Shown piece by piece: positions 48,663 through 62,100 of a stretch of DNA of 64,000 nt (its first letter is position 1; each line of letters starts with the position of its first letter). The position numbers were made by a program, and so were the translations under genes. The DNA is taken from assembly GCA_030762175.1 (NCBI GenBank), contig CM060834.1, forward strand, positions 63,469,501 to 63,533,500, written 5' to 3'. The notes under the pieces are model-generated. The model was not told the origin of the DNA. It ran no database searches and worked only from the letters and a program-made list of their open reading frames with translations. Source of the stretch: Metallyticus violacea. Taxonomy: Eukaryota; Arthropoda; Insecta; Mantodea; Metallyticidae.

Positions 48663-51600
48663 AAGTTTGGAAACGTCGTTTGAATCACTTTTTCCGTTCT
48701 TATTTGAGATTACTGGTTCTCTTTCATTATAGTAATTTGATAGCCTCAGAAAAGCATATTATGCGCAAAGAATCTCGAAAAGAAAAAAGTTTTTTTTCGA
48801 AGTTTGGAAACTTCTTTAGAATCACTTTTTTTCCGTTCTTATTTGAGATAACTGGTTCTCTTTCAATATACTAGTTTGATAGCCCCAGAAAATCATATTA
48901 TGCGCAAAGAATCTGGAAAAGAACAAAAATTATTTTCGAAGTTTGGAAACTTCGTTAGAATCACTTTTTTTCCGTTCTTAATTGAGATAACTGGTTCTCT
49001 TTCATTATACTAGTTTGATAGCTGTAGAAAAGGATATTATGCGCAAAGAATCTCGAAAAGAAAAAAAAAATTTTTTCGAAGTTTGGAAACTTCATTAGAA
49101 TAACTTTTTTCCGTTCTTATTCGAGATAACTGGTTCTCTTTCATTATACTAGTTTGATAGCCTCAGAAAAGCATATTATTCGCAAAGAATCTCGAAAAGA
49201 AAAAAATTTTTTTCGAAGTTTGGAAACTATTTTAGAATCACTTTTTTTCCGTTCTTATTCGAGATAACTGGTTCTCTTTCATTATACTAGTTTGATATCC
49301 TCAGTAAAGCATATGATGCGCAAAGAATCTCGAAAAAAAAAAAAATTTTTTCGAAGTTTGGAAACTTCCTTAGAATCACTTTTTTTCCGTTCTTATTTGA
49401 GATAACTGGTTCTCTTTCATTATACTAGTTTGATAGCCTCAGTAAAGCATATTATGCGCAAATAATCTGGAAAAGAAAATAAATTTTTTTCGAAGTTTTG
49501 AAACTTCGTTAGAATCACTTTTTTTCCGTTCTTATTTGAGATAACTGGTTCTCTTTCATTATACTAGTTTGATAGCCTCAGTAAAGCATATTATGCGCAA
49601 AGAATCTCGAAAAGAAAAAAAATTTTTTTCGAAGTTTGGAAACGTCGTTTGAATCACTTTTTTCCGTTCTTATTTGAGATTACTGCTTCTCTTTCATTAT
49701 AGTAGTTTGATAGCCTCAAAAAAGCATATTATGCTCAAAGAATCTCGAAAAGAAAAAAAATTTTTTTCGAAGTTTGGAAACGTCGTTTGAATCACTTTTT
49801 TCCGTTCTTATTTGAGATTACTGGTTCTCTTTCATTATAGTAGAATGATAGCCTCAGAAAAGCATATTATGCACAAAGAATATCGAAAAGAAAAAAAAAT
49901 TTTTTGGAAGTTTGGAAACTTCGTTAGAATCACTTTTATTCCGTTCTTATTTGAGATAACTGGTTCTCTTTCATTATACTAGTTTGATAGCCTCAGAAAA
50001 GCATATTATGCGCAAAGAATCTCGAAAAGAAAAAAAGTTTTTTTTCGAAGTTTGGAAACTTCGTTTGAATCACTTTTTTTCCGTTCTTATTTGAGATAAC
50101 TGGTTCTCTTTCATTATACTAGTTTGATAGCCTCAGCAAAGCATATTATGCACAAAGAATCTCCAAAAGAAAAAAGTTTTTTTTCGAAGTTTGGAAACTT
50201 CGTTTGAATCACTTTTTTTTCCGTTCTTATTTGAGATAACTGGTTCTCTTTCATTATACTAGTTTGATAGCCTCAGTAAAGCATATTATGCGCAAAGAAT
50301 TTGAAAAGAAAAAAATTTTTTTTCGAAGTTTGGAAACTTCATTAGAATCACTTTTTTCCGTTCTTATTCGAGATAACTGGTTCTCTTTCATTATACTAGT
50401 TTGATAGCTGTAAAAAAGGATATTATGCGCAAAGAATCTCGAAAAGAAAAAAAAAATTTTTCGAAGCTTGGAAACTTCATTAGAATAACTTTTTTTCCGT
50501 TCTTATTCGAGATAACTGGTTCTCTTTCATTATACTAGTTTGATAGCCTCAGAAAAGCATATTATGCGCAAAGAATCTCGAAAAGAAAAAATTTTTTTTC
50601 GAAATTTGGAAACTACATTAGAATCACTTTTTTTCCGTTCTTATTCGAGATAACTGGTTCGCTTTCATTATACTAATTTGATAGCCTCAGAAAAGCATAT
50701 TATGCGCAAAGAATCTCGAAAAGAAAAAAAATTATTTTTGTAGTTTGGAAACTTCGTTAGAATCACTTTTTTTCCGTTCTTATTTGAGATAACTGGTTCT
50801 CTTTCATTATACTAGTTTGATAGCCTCAGTAAAGCATATGATGCGCAAGGAATCTCGAAAAGAAAAAAAATTTTTTTCGAAGTTTGGAAACTTCCTTAGA
50901 ATCACTTTTTTTGTTCTTATTTGAGATAACTGGTTCTCTTTCATTATACTAGTTTGATAGCCTCAGTAAAGCATATTATGCGCAAAGAATCTGGAAAAGA
51001 AAAAAAATTTTTTTCGAAGTTTTGAAACTTCGTTAGAATCACTTTTTTTCCGTTCTTATTTGAGATAACTGGTTCTCTTTCATTATACTAGTTTGATAGC
51101 CTCAGTAAAGCATATTATGCGCAAAGAATCTCGAAAAGAAAAAAATTTTTTTTCGAAGTTTGGAAACGTCGTTTGAATCACTTTTTTCCGTTCTTATTTG
51201 AGATTACTGCTTCTCTTTCATTATAGTAGTTTGATAGCCTCAGAAAAGCATATTATGCTCAAAGAATCTCGAAAAGAAAAAAAATTTTTTTCGAAGTTTG
51301 GAAACGTCGTTTGAATCACTTTTTTCCTTTCTTATTTGAGATTACTGGTTCTCTTTCATTATAGTAGAATGATAGCCTCAGAAAAGCATATTATGCACAA
51401 AGAATATCGAAAAGAAAAAAAAATTTTTTGGAAGTTTGGAAACTTCGTTAGAATCACTTTTATTCCGTTCTTATTTGAGATAACTGGTTCTCTTTCATTA
51501 TACTAGTTTGATAGCCTCAGAAAAGCATATTATGCGCAAAGAATCTCGAAAAGAAAAAAATTTTTTTACGAAGTTTGGAAACGTCGTTTGAATCACTTTT

Positions 51601-52539
51601 TCCGTTCTTATTTGAGATTACTGCTTCTCTTTCATTATAGTAGTTTGATAGCCTCAGAAAAGCATATTATGCTCAAAGAATCTCGAAAAGAAAAAAAATT
51701 TTTTTCGAAGTTTGGAAACGTCGTTTGAATCACTTTTTTCCGTTCTTATTTGAGATTACTGGTTCTCTTTCATTATAGTAGAATGATAGCCTCAGAAATG
51801 CATATTATGCACAAAGAATATCGAAAAGAAAAAAAATTTTTTTGGAAGTTTGGAAACTTCGTTAGAATCACTTTTATTCCGTTCTTATTTGAGATAACTG
51901 GTTCTCTTTCATTATACTAGTTTGATAGCCTCAGGAAAGCATATTATGCACAAAGAATCTCGAAAAGAAAAAAATTTTTTTTCGAAGTTTGGAAACTTTG
52001 TTTGAATGACTTTTTTTCCGTTCTTATTTGAATTAACTGGTTCTCTTTCATTATACTAGTTTGATAGCCTCAGTAAAACATATTATGCGCAAAGAATATG
52101 GAAAAGAAAAAAAATTTTTTTCGAAGTTTGGAAACTTCGTTGGAATCACTTTTTTCCCGTTCTTATGTGAGATAACTGGTTCTCTTTCCTTATACTAGTT
52201 TGATAACCTCAGAAAAGGATATTATGCGCAAAGAATCTCGAAAAGAAAAAAGTTTTTTTTCGAAGTTTGGAAACTTCGTTTGAATCACTTTTTTTCCGTT
52301 CTTATTTGAGATAACTGGTTCTCTTTCATTATATTAGTTTGATAGCGTCAGTAAAGCATATTATGCGCTAAGAATCTGGAAAAGAAAAAAAAAATTTTTC
52401 GAAGTTTGGAAACTTCGTTAGAATCACTTTTTTCCGTTCTTATTTGAGATAACTGGTTCTCTTTCATTATACTAGTTTGATAGCCTCAGTAAAGCATATT
52501 ATGCGCAAAGAATCTCGAAAAGAAAAAAAAATTTTTTCG
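48663..52539 (+). repeat. Second-family HOR unit 4, 28 monomers, 3,877 bp
   Basis: This is the fuller form with GCCCCAGAAAATC near 48882, CTATTTTAG near 49226, CATATGATGCGC near 49311, the GCTTC/GTAGAATG/GGAAG trio, GAATCTCCAAAAG near 50158, GAATTTGAAAAG near 50298, TAGCTGTAAAAAAGG, TTTTGTAGTTTGG near 50739, TTTTTTTGTTC lacking CC near 50908, the trio again and the ACGAAG lead-in at 51561. Confidence 0.82.
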
Positions 52540-53889
52540 AAGTTTGGAAACGTCGTTTGAATCACTTTTTCCGTTCTTATTTGAGATTACTGGTTCTCTT
52601 TCATTATAGTAATTTGATAGCCTCAGAAAAGCATATTATGCGCAAAGAATCTCGAAAAGAAAAAAGTTTTTTTTCGAAGTTTAGAAACTTCTTTAGAATC
52701 ACTTTTTTTCCGTTCTTATTTGAGATAACTGGTTCTCTTTCAATATACTAGTTTGATAGCCTCAGAAAATCATATTATGCGCAAAGAATCTGGAAAAGAA
52801 CAAAAATTATTTTCGAAGTTTGGAAACTTCGTTAGAATCACTTTTTTTCCGTTCTTAATTGAGATAACTGGTTCTCTTTCATTATACTAGTTTGATAGCT
52901 GTAGAAAAGGATATTATGCGCAAAGAATCTCGAAAAGAAAAAAAAAATTTTTTCGAAGTTTGGAAACTTCATTAGAATAACTTTTTTTCCGTTCTTATTC
53001 GAGATAACTGGTTCTCTTTCATTATACTAGTTTGATAGCCTCAGAAAAGCATATTATTCGCAAAGAATCTCGAAAAGAAAAAAATTTTTTTCGAAGTTTG
53101 GAAACTATTTTAGAATCACTTTTTTTCCGTTCTTATTCGAGATAACTGGTTCGCTTTCATTATACTATTTTGATAGCCTCAGAAAAGCATATTATGCGCA
53201 AAGAATCTCGAAAAGAAAAAAAAAATTTTTTGTAGTTTGGAAACTTCATTAGAATCACTTTTTTTCCGTTCTTATTTGAGATAACTGGTTCTCTTTCATT
53301 ATACTAGTTTGATAGCCTCAGTAAAGCATATGATGCGCAAAGAATCTCGAAAAGAAAAAAAATTTTTCTAAGGAAAATTTTTTTCGAAGTTTTGAAACTT
53401 CGTTAGAATCACTTTTTTTCCGTTCTTATTTGAGATTACTGCTTCTCTTTCATTATAGTAGTTTGATAGCCTCAAAAAAGCATATTATGCTCAAAGAATC
53501 TCGAAAAGAAAAAAAATTTTTTTCGAAGTTTGGAAACGTCGTTTGAATCACTTTTTTCCGTTCTTATTTTAGATTACTGGTTCTCTTTCATTATAGTAGA
53601 ATGATAGCCTCAGAAAAGCATATTATGCACAAAGAATATCGAAAAGAAAAAAAATTTTTTTGGAGGTTTGGAAACTTCGTTAGAATCACTTTTATTCCGT
53701 TCTTATTTGAGATAACTGGTTCTCTTTCATTATACTAGTTTGATAGCCTCAGAAAAGCATATTATGCGCAAAGAATCTCGAAAAGAAAAAAAGTTTTTTT
53801 TCGAAGTTTGGAAACTTCGTTTGAATCACTTTTTTTCCTTTCTTATTTGAGATAACTGGTTCTCTTTCATTATACTAGTTTGACAGCCT
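52540..53889 (+). repeat. Second-family HOR unit 5, start only
   Basis: This unit shares with unit 2 the GCCTCAGAAAATC variant (near 52757), TTCGCTTTCATT after CTATTTTAG, and the CTAAGG insertion. The displacement from unit 2 is 10,406 bp for both the anchor and the insertion. After the insertion a hybrid monomer leads straight into the GCTTC series, so one or more monomers present in unit 2 are absent. Confidence 0.8.
53363..53377. other. 15-bp CTAAGG insertion (site 2)
   Basis: This is the same 15-base insertion between A tract and T tract as at 42957, 10,406 bp away, again after a CATATGATGCGC monomer and before a TTTTGAAACTTCG monomer. Identity and displacement show it was copied with its HOR unit. 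Confidence 0.75.
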
Positions 53890-56800
53890 CAGCAAAGCAT
53901 ATTATGCACAAAGAATCTCGAAAAGAAAAAAGTTTTATTTCGAAGTTTGGAAACTTCGTTTGAATCACTTTTTTTCCGTTCTTATTTGAGATAACTGGTT
54001 CTCTTTCATTATACTAGTTTGATAGCCTCAGTAAAGCATATTATGCGCAAAGAATTTGAAAAGAAAAAAATTTTTTTTCGAAGTTTGGAAACTTCATTAG
54101 AATCACTTTTTTCCGTTCTTATTCGAGATAACTGGTTCTCTTTCATTATACTAGTTTGATAGCTGTAAAAAAGGATATTATGCGCAAAGAATCTCGAAAA
54201 GAAAAAAAAAAATTTTTCGAAGTTTGGAAACTTCATTAGAATAACTTTTTTTCCGTTCTTATTCGAGATAACTGGTTCTCTTTCATTATACTAGTTTGAT
54301 AGCCTCAGAAAAGCATATTATGCGCAAAGAATCTCGAAAAGAAAAAATTTTTTTTCGAAATTTGGAAACTACATTAGAATCACTTTTTTTTCGTTCTTAT
54401 TCGAGATAACTGGTTCGCTTTCATTATGTTAATTTGATAGCCTCAGAAAAGCATATTATGCGCAAAGAATCTCGAAAAGAAAAAAAATTTTTTTTGTAGT
54501 TTGGAAACTTCGTTAGAATCACTTTTTTTCCGTTCTTATTTGAGATAACTGGTTCTCTTTCATTATACTAGTTTGATAGCCTCAGTAAAGCATATGATGC
54601 GCAAAGAATCTCGAAAAGAAAAAAAATTTTTTTCGAAGTTTGGAAACGTCGTTTGAATCACTTTTTTCGTTCTTATTTGAGATTACTGCTTCTCTTTCAT
54701 TATAGTAGTTTGATAGCCTCAGAAAAGCATATTATGCTCAAAGAATCTCGAAAAGAAAAAAAATTTTTTTCGAAGTTTGGAAACGTCGTTTGAATCACTT
54801 TTTTCCGTTCTTATTTGAGATTACTGGTTCTCTTTCATTATAGTAGAATGATAGCCTCAGAAAAGCATATTATGCACAAAGAATATCGAAAAGAAAAAAA
54901 AAATTTTTGGAAGTTTGGAAACTTCGTTAGAATCACTTTTATTCCGTTCTTATTTGAGATAACTGGTTCTCTTTCATTATACTAGTTTGATAGCCTCAGA
55001 AAGCCATATTATGCGCAAAGAATCTCGAAAAGAAAAAAAATTTTTTTCGAAGTTTGGAAACGTCGTTTGAATCACTTTTTCCGTTCTTATTTGAGATTAC
55101 TGCTTCTCTTTCATTATAGTAATTTGATAGCCTCAGAAAAGCATATTATGCGCAAAGAATCTCGAAAAGAAAAAAAAATTTTTTTGTAGTTTGGAAACTT
55201 CGTTAGAATCACTTTTTTTCCGTTCTTATTTGAGATAACTGGTTCTCTTTCATTATACTAGTTTGATAGCCTCAGTAAAGCATATGATGCGCAAAGAATC
55301 TCGAAAAGAAAAAAAATTTTTCTAAGGAAAATTTTTTTCGAAGTTTTGAAACTTCGTTAGAATCACTTTTTTTCCGTTCTTATTTGAGATAACTGGTTCT
55401 CTTTCATTATACTAGTTTGATAGCCTCAGTAAAGCATATTATGCACAAAGAATCTCGAAAAGAAAAAAATTTTTTTTCGAAGTTTGGAAACGTCGTTTGA
55501 ATCACTTTTTTCCGTTCTTATTTGAGATTACTGCTTCTCTTTCATTATAGTAGTTTGATAGCCTCAAAAAAGCATATTATGCTCAAAGAATCTCGAAAAG
55601 AAAAAAATTTTTTTTCGAAGTTTGGAAACGTCGTTTGAATCACTTTTTTCCGTTCTTATTTGAGATTACTGGTTCTCTTTCATTATAGTAGAATGATAGC
55701 CTCAGAAAAGCATATTATCCACAAAGAATATCGAAAAGAAAGAAAATTTTTTTGGAAGTTTGGAAACTTCGTTAGAATCACTTTTATTCCGTTCTTATTT
55801 GAGATAACTGGTTCTCTTTCATTATACTGGTTTGATGGCCTCAGAAAAGCATATTATGCGCAAAGAATCTCGAAAAGAAAAAAAGTTTTTTTTCGAAGTT
55901 TGGAAACTTCGTTTGAATCACTTTTTTTCCGTTCTTATTTGAGATAACTGGTTCTCTTTCATTATACTAGTTTGATAGCCTCAGCAAAGCATATTATGCA
56001 CAAAGAATCTCGAAAAGAAAAAAGTTTTTTTTCGAAATTTGGAAACTTCGTTAGAATCACTTTTTTCCGTTCTTATTTGAGATAACTGGTTCTCTTTCAT
56101 TATACTAGTTTGATAGCCTCAGTAAAGCATATTATGCGCAAAGAATCTGGAAAAGAAAAAAGTTTTTTTTCGAAGTTTGGAAACTTCTTTAGAATCACTT
56201 TTTTTCCGTTCTTATTTGAGATAACTGGTTCTCTTTCATTATACTAGTTTGATAGCCTCAGAAAAGTATATTATGCGCAAAGAATCTGGAAAAGAAAAAA
56301 AATTTTTTTCGAAGTTTGGAAACTTCGTTATAATCACTTTTTTTCCGTTCTTATTTGAGATAACTGGTTCTCTTTCATTATACTAGTTTGATAGCCTCAG
56401 TAAAGCATATTATGCGCAAAGAATCTCGAAAAGAAAAAAGTATTTTTTCGAAGTTTGGAAAATTCTTTTGAATCACTTTTTACCGTTCTTATTTGAGATA
56501 ACTGGTTCTCTTTCATTATACTAGTTTGATAGCCTCAGTAAATCATATTATGCGCAAAGAATTTGAAAAGAAAAAAATTTTTTTTCGAAGTTTGGAAACT
56601 TCATTAGAATCACTTTTTTCCGTTCTTATTCGAGATAACTGGTTCTCTTTCATTATACTAGTTTGATAGCTGTAGAAAAGGATATTATGCGCAAGGAATC
56701 TCGAAAAGGAAAACAAAAATTTTTTCGAAGTTTGGAAACTTCATTAGAATAACTTTTTTTCCGTTCTTATTCGAGATAACTGGTTCTCTTTCATTATACT

Positions 56801-59169
56801 AGTTTGATAGCCTCAGAAAAGCATATTATTCGCAAAGAATCTCGAAAAGAAAAAAATTTTTTTCGAAGTTTGGAAACTATTTTAGAATCACTTTTTTTCC
56901 GTTCTTATTCGAGATAACTGGTTCGCTTTCATTATACTAATTTGATAGCCTCAGAAAAGCATATTATGCGCAAAGAATCTCGAAAAGAAAAAAAAATTTT
57001 TTTGTAGTTTGGAAACTTCGTTAGAATCACTTTTTTTCCGTTCTTATTTGAGATAACTTGTTCTCTTTCATTATACTAGTTTGATAGCCTCAGTAAAGCA
57101 TATGATGCGCAAAGAATCTCGAAAAGAAAAAAAATTTTTTTCGAAGTTTGGAAACTTCCTTAGAATCACTTTTTTTCCGTTCTTATTTGAGATAACTGGT
57201 TCTCTTTCATTATACTAGTTTGATAGCCTCAGTAAAGCATATTATGCGCAAAGAATCTGGAAAAGAAAAAAAATTTTTTTCGAAGTTTTGAAACTTCGTT
57301 AGAATCACTTTTTTTCCGTTCTTATTTGAGATAACTGGTTCTCTTTCATTATACTAGTTTGATAGCCTCAGTAAAGCATATTATGCGCAAAGAATCTCGA
57401 AAAGAAAAAAATTTTTTTTCGAAGTTTGGAAACGTCGTTTGAATCACTTTTTTCCGTTCTTATTTGAGATAACTGGTTCTCTTTCATTATACTAGTTTGA
57501 TAGCCTCAAAAAAGCATATTATGCTCAAAGAATCTCGAAAAGAAAAAAAAATTTTTTCGAAGTTTGGAAACGTCGTTTGAATCACTTTTTTCCATTCTTA
57601 TTTGAGATTACTGGTTCTCTTTCATTATAGTAGAATGATAGCCTCAGAAAAGCATATTATGCACAAAGAATATCGAAAAAAAAAAAATTTTTTTGGAAGT
57701 TTGGAAACTTCGTTAGAATCACTTTTATTCCGTTCTTATTTGAGATAACTGGTTCTCTTTCATTATACTAGTTTGATAGCCTCAGAAAAGCATATTATGC
57801 GCAAAGAATCTCGAAAAGAAAAAAAGTTTTTTTTCGAAGTTTGGAAACTTCGTTTGAATCACTTTTTTTCCGTTCTTATTTGAGATAACTGGTTCTCTTT
57901 CATTATACTAGTTTGATAGCCTCAGCAAAGCATATTATGCACAAAGAATCTCCAAAAGAAAAAAGTTTTTTTTCGAAGTTTGGAAACTTCGTTTGAATCA
58001 CTTTTTTTCCGTTCTTATTTGAGATAACTGGTTCTCTTACATTATACTAGTTTGATAGCCTCAGTAAAGCATATTATGCGCAAAGAATTTGAAAAGAAAA
58101 AAATTTTTTTTCGAAGTTTGGAAACTTCATTAGAATCACTTTTTTCCGTTCTTATTCGAGATAACTGGTTCTCTTTCATTATACTAGTTGGATAGCTGTA
58201 AAAAAGGATATTATGCGCAAAGAATCTCGAAAAGAAAAAAAAAAATTTTCGAAGTTTGGAAACTTCATTAGAATAACTTTTTTTCCGTTCTTTTTCGAGA
58301 TAACTGGTTCTCTTTCATTATACTAGTTTGATAGCCTCAGAAAAGCATATTATGCGCAAAGAATCTCGAAAAGAAAAAATTTTTTTTCGAAATTTGGAAA
58401 CTACATTAGAATCACTTTTTTTCCGTTCTTATTCGAGATAACTGGTTCGCTTTCATTATACTAATTTGATAGCCTCAGAAAAGCATATTATGCGCAAAGA
58501 ATCTCGAAAAGAAAAAAAATTTTTTTTGTAGTTTGGAAACTTCGTTAGAATCACTTTTTTTCCGTTCTTATTTGAGATAACTGGTTCTCTTTCATTATAC
58601 TAGTTTGATAGCCTCAGAAAAGCATATTATTCGCAAAGAATCTCGAAAAGAAAAAATTTTTTTTCGAAGTTTGGAAACTATTTTAGAATCACTTTTTTTC
58701 CGTTCTTATTCGAGATAACTGGTTCGCTTTCATTATACTAATTTGATAGCCTCAGAAAAGCATATTATGCGCAAAGAATCTCGAAAAGAAAAAAAAAATT
58801 TTTTGTAGTTTGGAAACATCGTTAGAATCACTTTTTTTCCGTTCTTATTTGAGATAACTGGTTCTCTTTCATTATACTAGTTTGATAGCCTCAGTAAAGC
58901 ATATGATGCGCAAAGAATCTCGAAAAGAAAAAAAATTTTTTTCGAAGTTTGGAAACTTCCTTAGAATCACTTTTTTTCCGTTCTTATTTGAGATAACTGG
59001 TTCTCTTTCATTATACTAGTTTGATAGCCTCAGTAAAGCATATTATGCGCAAAGAATCTGGAAAAGAAAAAAAATTTTTTTCGAAGTTTTGAAACTTCGT
59101 TAGAATCACTTTTTTTCCGTTCTTATTTGAGATAACTGGTTCTCTTTCATTATACTAGTTTGATAGCCT
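53890..59169 (+). repeat. 38-monomer arrangement, first copy, 5,280 bp
   Basis: The segment runs from the CAGCAAAGC/GTTTTATTTCG monomer to the next copy of it. Internal landmarks recur 5,280 bp later: GAATTTGAAAAG, the monomer with eight T and TCG (TTTTTTTTCGTTC near 54385), CTTTTTTCGTTC near 54661, the CTAAGG insertion at 55317, GATGGCC near 55834. Between 55,400 and 59,169 it mixes the GCTTC/GTAGAATG/GGAAG trio, GTATTTTTTCG near 56440, CTATTTTAG (56875 and 58678) and TTTTGTAGTTTGG monomers. Confidence 0.8.
55317..55331. other. 15-bp CTAAGG insertion (site 3)
   Basis: The same insertion appears again, following a TTTTGTAGTTTGG and a CATATGATGCGC monomer and preceding TTTTGAAACTTCG. Its partner at 60597 is exactly 5,280 bp downstream. 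Confidence 0.75.
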
Positions 59170-62100
59170 CAGCAAAGCATATTATGCACAAAGAATCTCG
59201 AAAAGAAAAAAGTTTTATTTCGAAGTTTGGAAACTTCGTTTGAATCACTTTTTTTCCGTTCTTATTTGAGATAACTGGTTCTCTTTCATTATACTAGTTT
59301 GATAGCCTCAGTAAAGCATATTATGCGCAAAGAATTTGAAAAGAAAAAAAAATTTTTTCGAAGTTTGGAAACTTCATTAGAATCACTTTTTTCCGTTCTT
59401 ATTCGAGATAACTGGTTCTCTTTCATTATACTAGTTTGATAGCTGTAAAAAAGGATATTATGCGCAAAGAATCTCGAAAAGAAAAAAAAAAAATTTTCGA
59501 AGTTTGGAAACTTCATTAGAATAACTTTTTTTCCGTTCTTATTCGAGATAACTGGTTCTCTTTCATTATACTAGTTTGATAGCCTCAGAAAAGCATATTA
59601 TGCGCAAAGAATCTCGAAAAGAAAAAATTTTTTTTCGAAATTTGGAAACTACATTAGAATCACTTTTTTTTCGTTCTTATTCGAGATAACTGGTTCGCTT
59701 TCATTATATTAATTTGATAGCCTCAGAAAAGCATATTATGCGCAAAGAATCTCGAAAAGAAAAAAAATTTTTTTTGTAGTTTGGAAACTTCGTTAGAATC
59801 ACTTTTTTTCCGTTCTTATTTGAGATAACTGGTTCTCTTTCATTATACTAGTTTGATAGCCTCAGTAAAGCATATGATGCGCAAAGAATCTCGAAAAGAA
59901 AAAAAATTTTTTTCGAAGTTTGGAAACGTCGTTTGAATCACTTTTTTCGTTCTTATTTGAGATTACTGCTTCTCTTTCATTATAGTAGTTTGATAGCCTC
60001 AGAAAAGCATATTATGCTCAAAGAATCTCGAAAAGAAAAAAAATTTTTTTTGAAGTTTGGAAACGTCGTTTGAATCACTTTTTTCCGTTCTTATTTGAGA
60101 TTACTGGTTCTCTTTCATTATAGTAGAATGATAGCCTCAGAAAAGCATATTATGCACAAAGAATATCGAAAAGAAAAAAAAATTTTTTGGAAGTTTGGAA
60201 ACTTCGTTAGAATCACTTTTATTCCGTTCTTATTTGAGATAACTGGTTCTCTTTCATTATACTAGTTTGATAGCCTCAGAAAGGCATATTATGCGCAAAG
60301 AATCTCGAAAAGAAAAAAAATTTTTTTCGAAGTTTGGAAACGTCGTTTGAATCACTTTTTCCGTTCTTATTTGAGATTACTGCTTCTCTTTCATTATAGT
60401 AGTTTGATAGCCTCAGAAAAGCATATTATGCGCAAAGAATCTCGAAAAGAAAAAAAAATTTTTTTGTAGTTTGGAAACTTCGTTAGAATCACTTTTTTTC
60501 CGTTCTTATTTGAGATAACTGGTTCTCTTTCATTATACTAGTTTGATAGCCTCAGTAAAGCATATGATGCGCAAAGAATCTCGAAAAGAAAAAAAATTTT
60601 TCTAAGGAAAATTTTTTTCGAAGTTTTGAAACTTCGTTAGAATCACTTTTTTTCCGTTCTTATTTGAGATAACTGGTTCTCTTTCATTATACTAGTTTGA
60701 TAGCCTCAGTAAAGCATATTATGCACAAAGAATCTCGAAAAGAAAAAAAATTTTTTTCGAAGTTTGGAAACGTCGTTTGAATCACTTTTTTCCGTTCTTA
60801 TTTGAGATTACTGCTTCTCTTTCATTATAGTAGTTTGATAGCCTCAAAAAAGCATATTATGCTCAAAGAATCTCGAAAAGAAAAAAAATTTTTTTCGAAG
60901 TTTGGAAACGTCGTTTGAATCACTTTTTTCCGTTCTTATTTGAGATTACTGGTTCTCTTTCATTATAGTAGAATGATAGCCTCAGAAAAGCATATTATGC
61001 ACAAAGAATATCGAAAAGAAAAAAAATTTTTTTGGAAGTTTGGAAACTTCGTTAGAATCACTTTTATTCCGTTCTTATTTGAGATAACTGGTTCTCTTTC
61101 ATTATACTAGTTTGATGGCCTCAGAAAAGCATATTATGCGCAAAGAATCTCGAAAAGAAAAAAAGTTTTTTTTCGAAGTTTGGAAACTTCGTTAGAATCA
61201 CTTTTTTCCGTTCTTATTTGAGATAACTGGTTCTCTTTCATTATACTAGTTTGATAGCCTCAGTAAAGCATATTATGCGCAAAGAATCTGGAAAAGAAAA
61301 AAGTTTTTTTTCGAAGTTTGGAAACTTCTTTAGATTCACTTTTTTTCCGTTCTTATTTGAGATAACTGGTTCTCTTTCATTATACTAGTTTGATAGCCTC
61401 AGAAAAGTATATTATGCGCAAAGAATCTGGAAAAGAAAAAAAATTTTTTTCGAAGTTTGGAAACTTCGTTATAATCACTTTTTTTCCGTTCTTATTTGAG
61501 ATAACTGGTTCTCTTTCATTATACTAGTTTGATAGCCTCAGTAAAGCATATTATGCGCAAAGAATCTCGAAAAGAAAAAAGTATTTTTTCGAAGTTTGGA
61601 AAATTCGTTTGAATCACTTTTTACCGTTCTTATTTGAGATAACTGGTTCTCTTTCATTATACTAGTTTGATAGCCTCAGTAAAGCATATTATGCGCAAAG
61701 AATTTGAAAAGAAAAAAATTTTTTTTCGAAGTTTGGATACTTCATTAGAATCACTTTTTTCCGTTCTTATTCGAGATAACTGGTTCTCTTTCATTATACT
61801 AGTTTGATAGCTGTAGAAAAGGATATTATGCGCAAGGAATCTCGAAAAGAAAAACAAAAATCTTTTCGAAGTTTGGAAACTTCATTAGAATAACTTTTTT
61901 TCCGTTCTTATTCGAGATAACTGGTTCTCTTTCATTATACTAGTTTGATAGCCTCAGAAAAGCATATTATTCGCAAAGAATCTCGAAAAGAAAAAAATTT
62001 TTTTCGAAGTTTGGAAACTATTTTAGAATCACTTTTTTTCCGTTCTTATTCGAGATAACTGTTTCGCTTTCATTATACTAATTTGATAGCCTCAGAAAAG

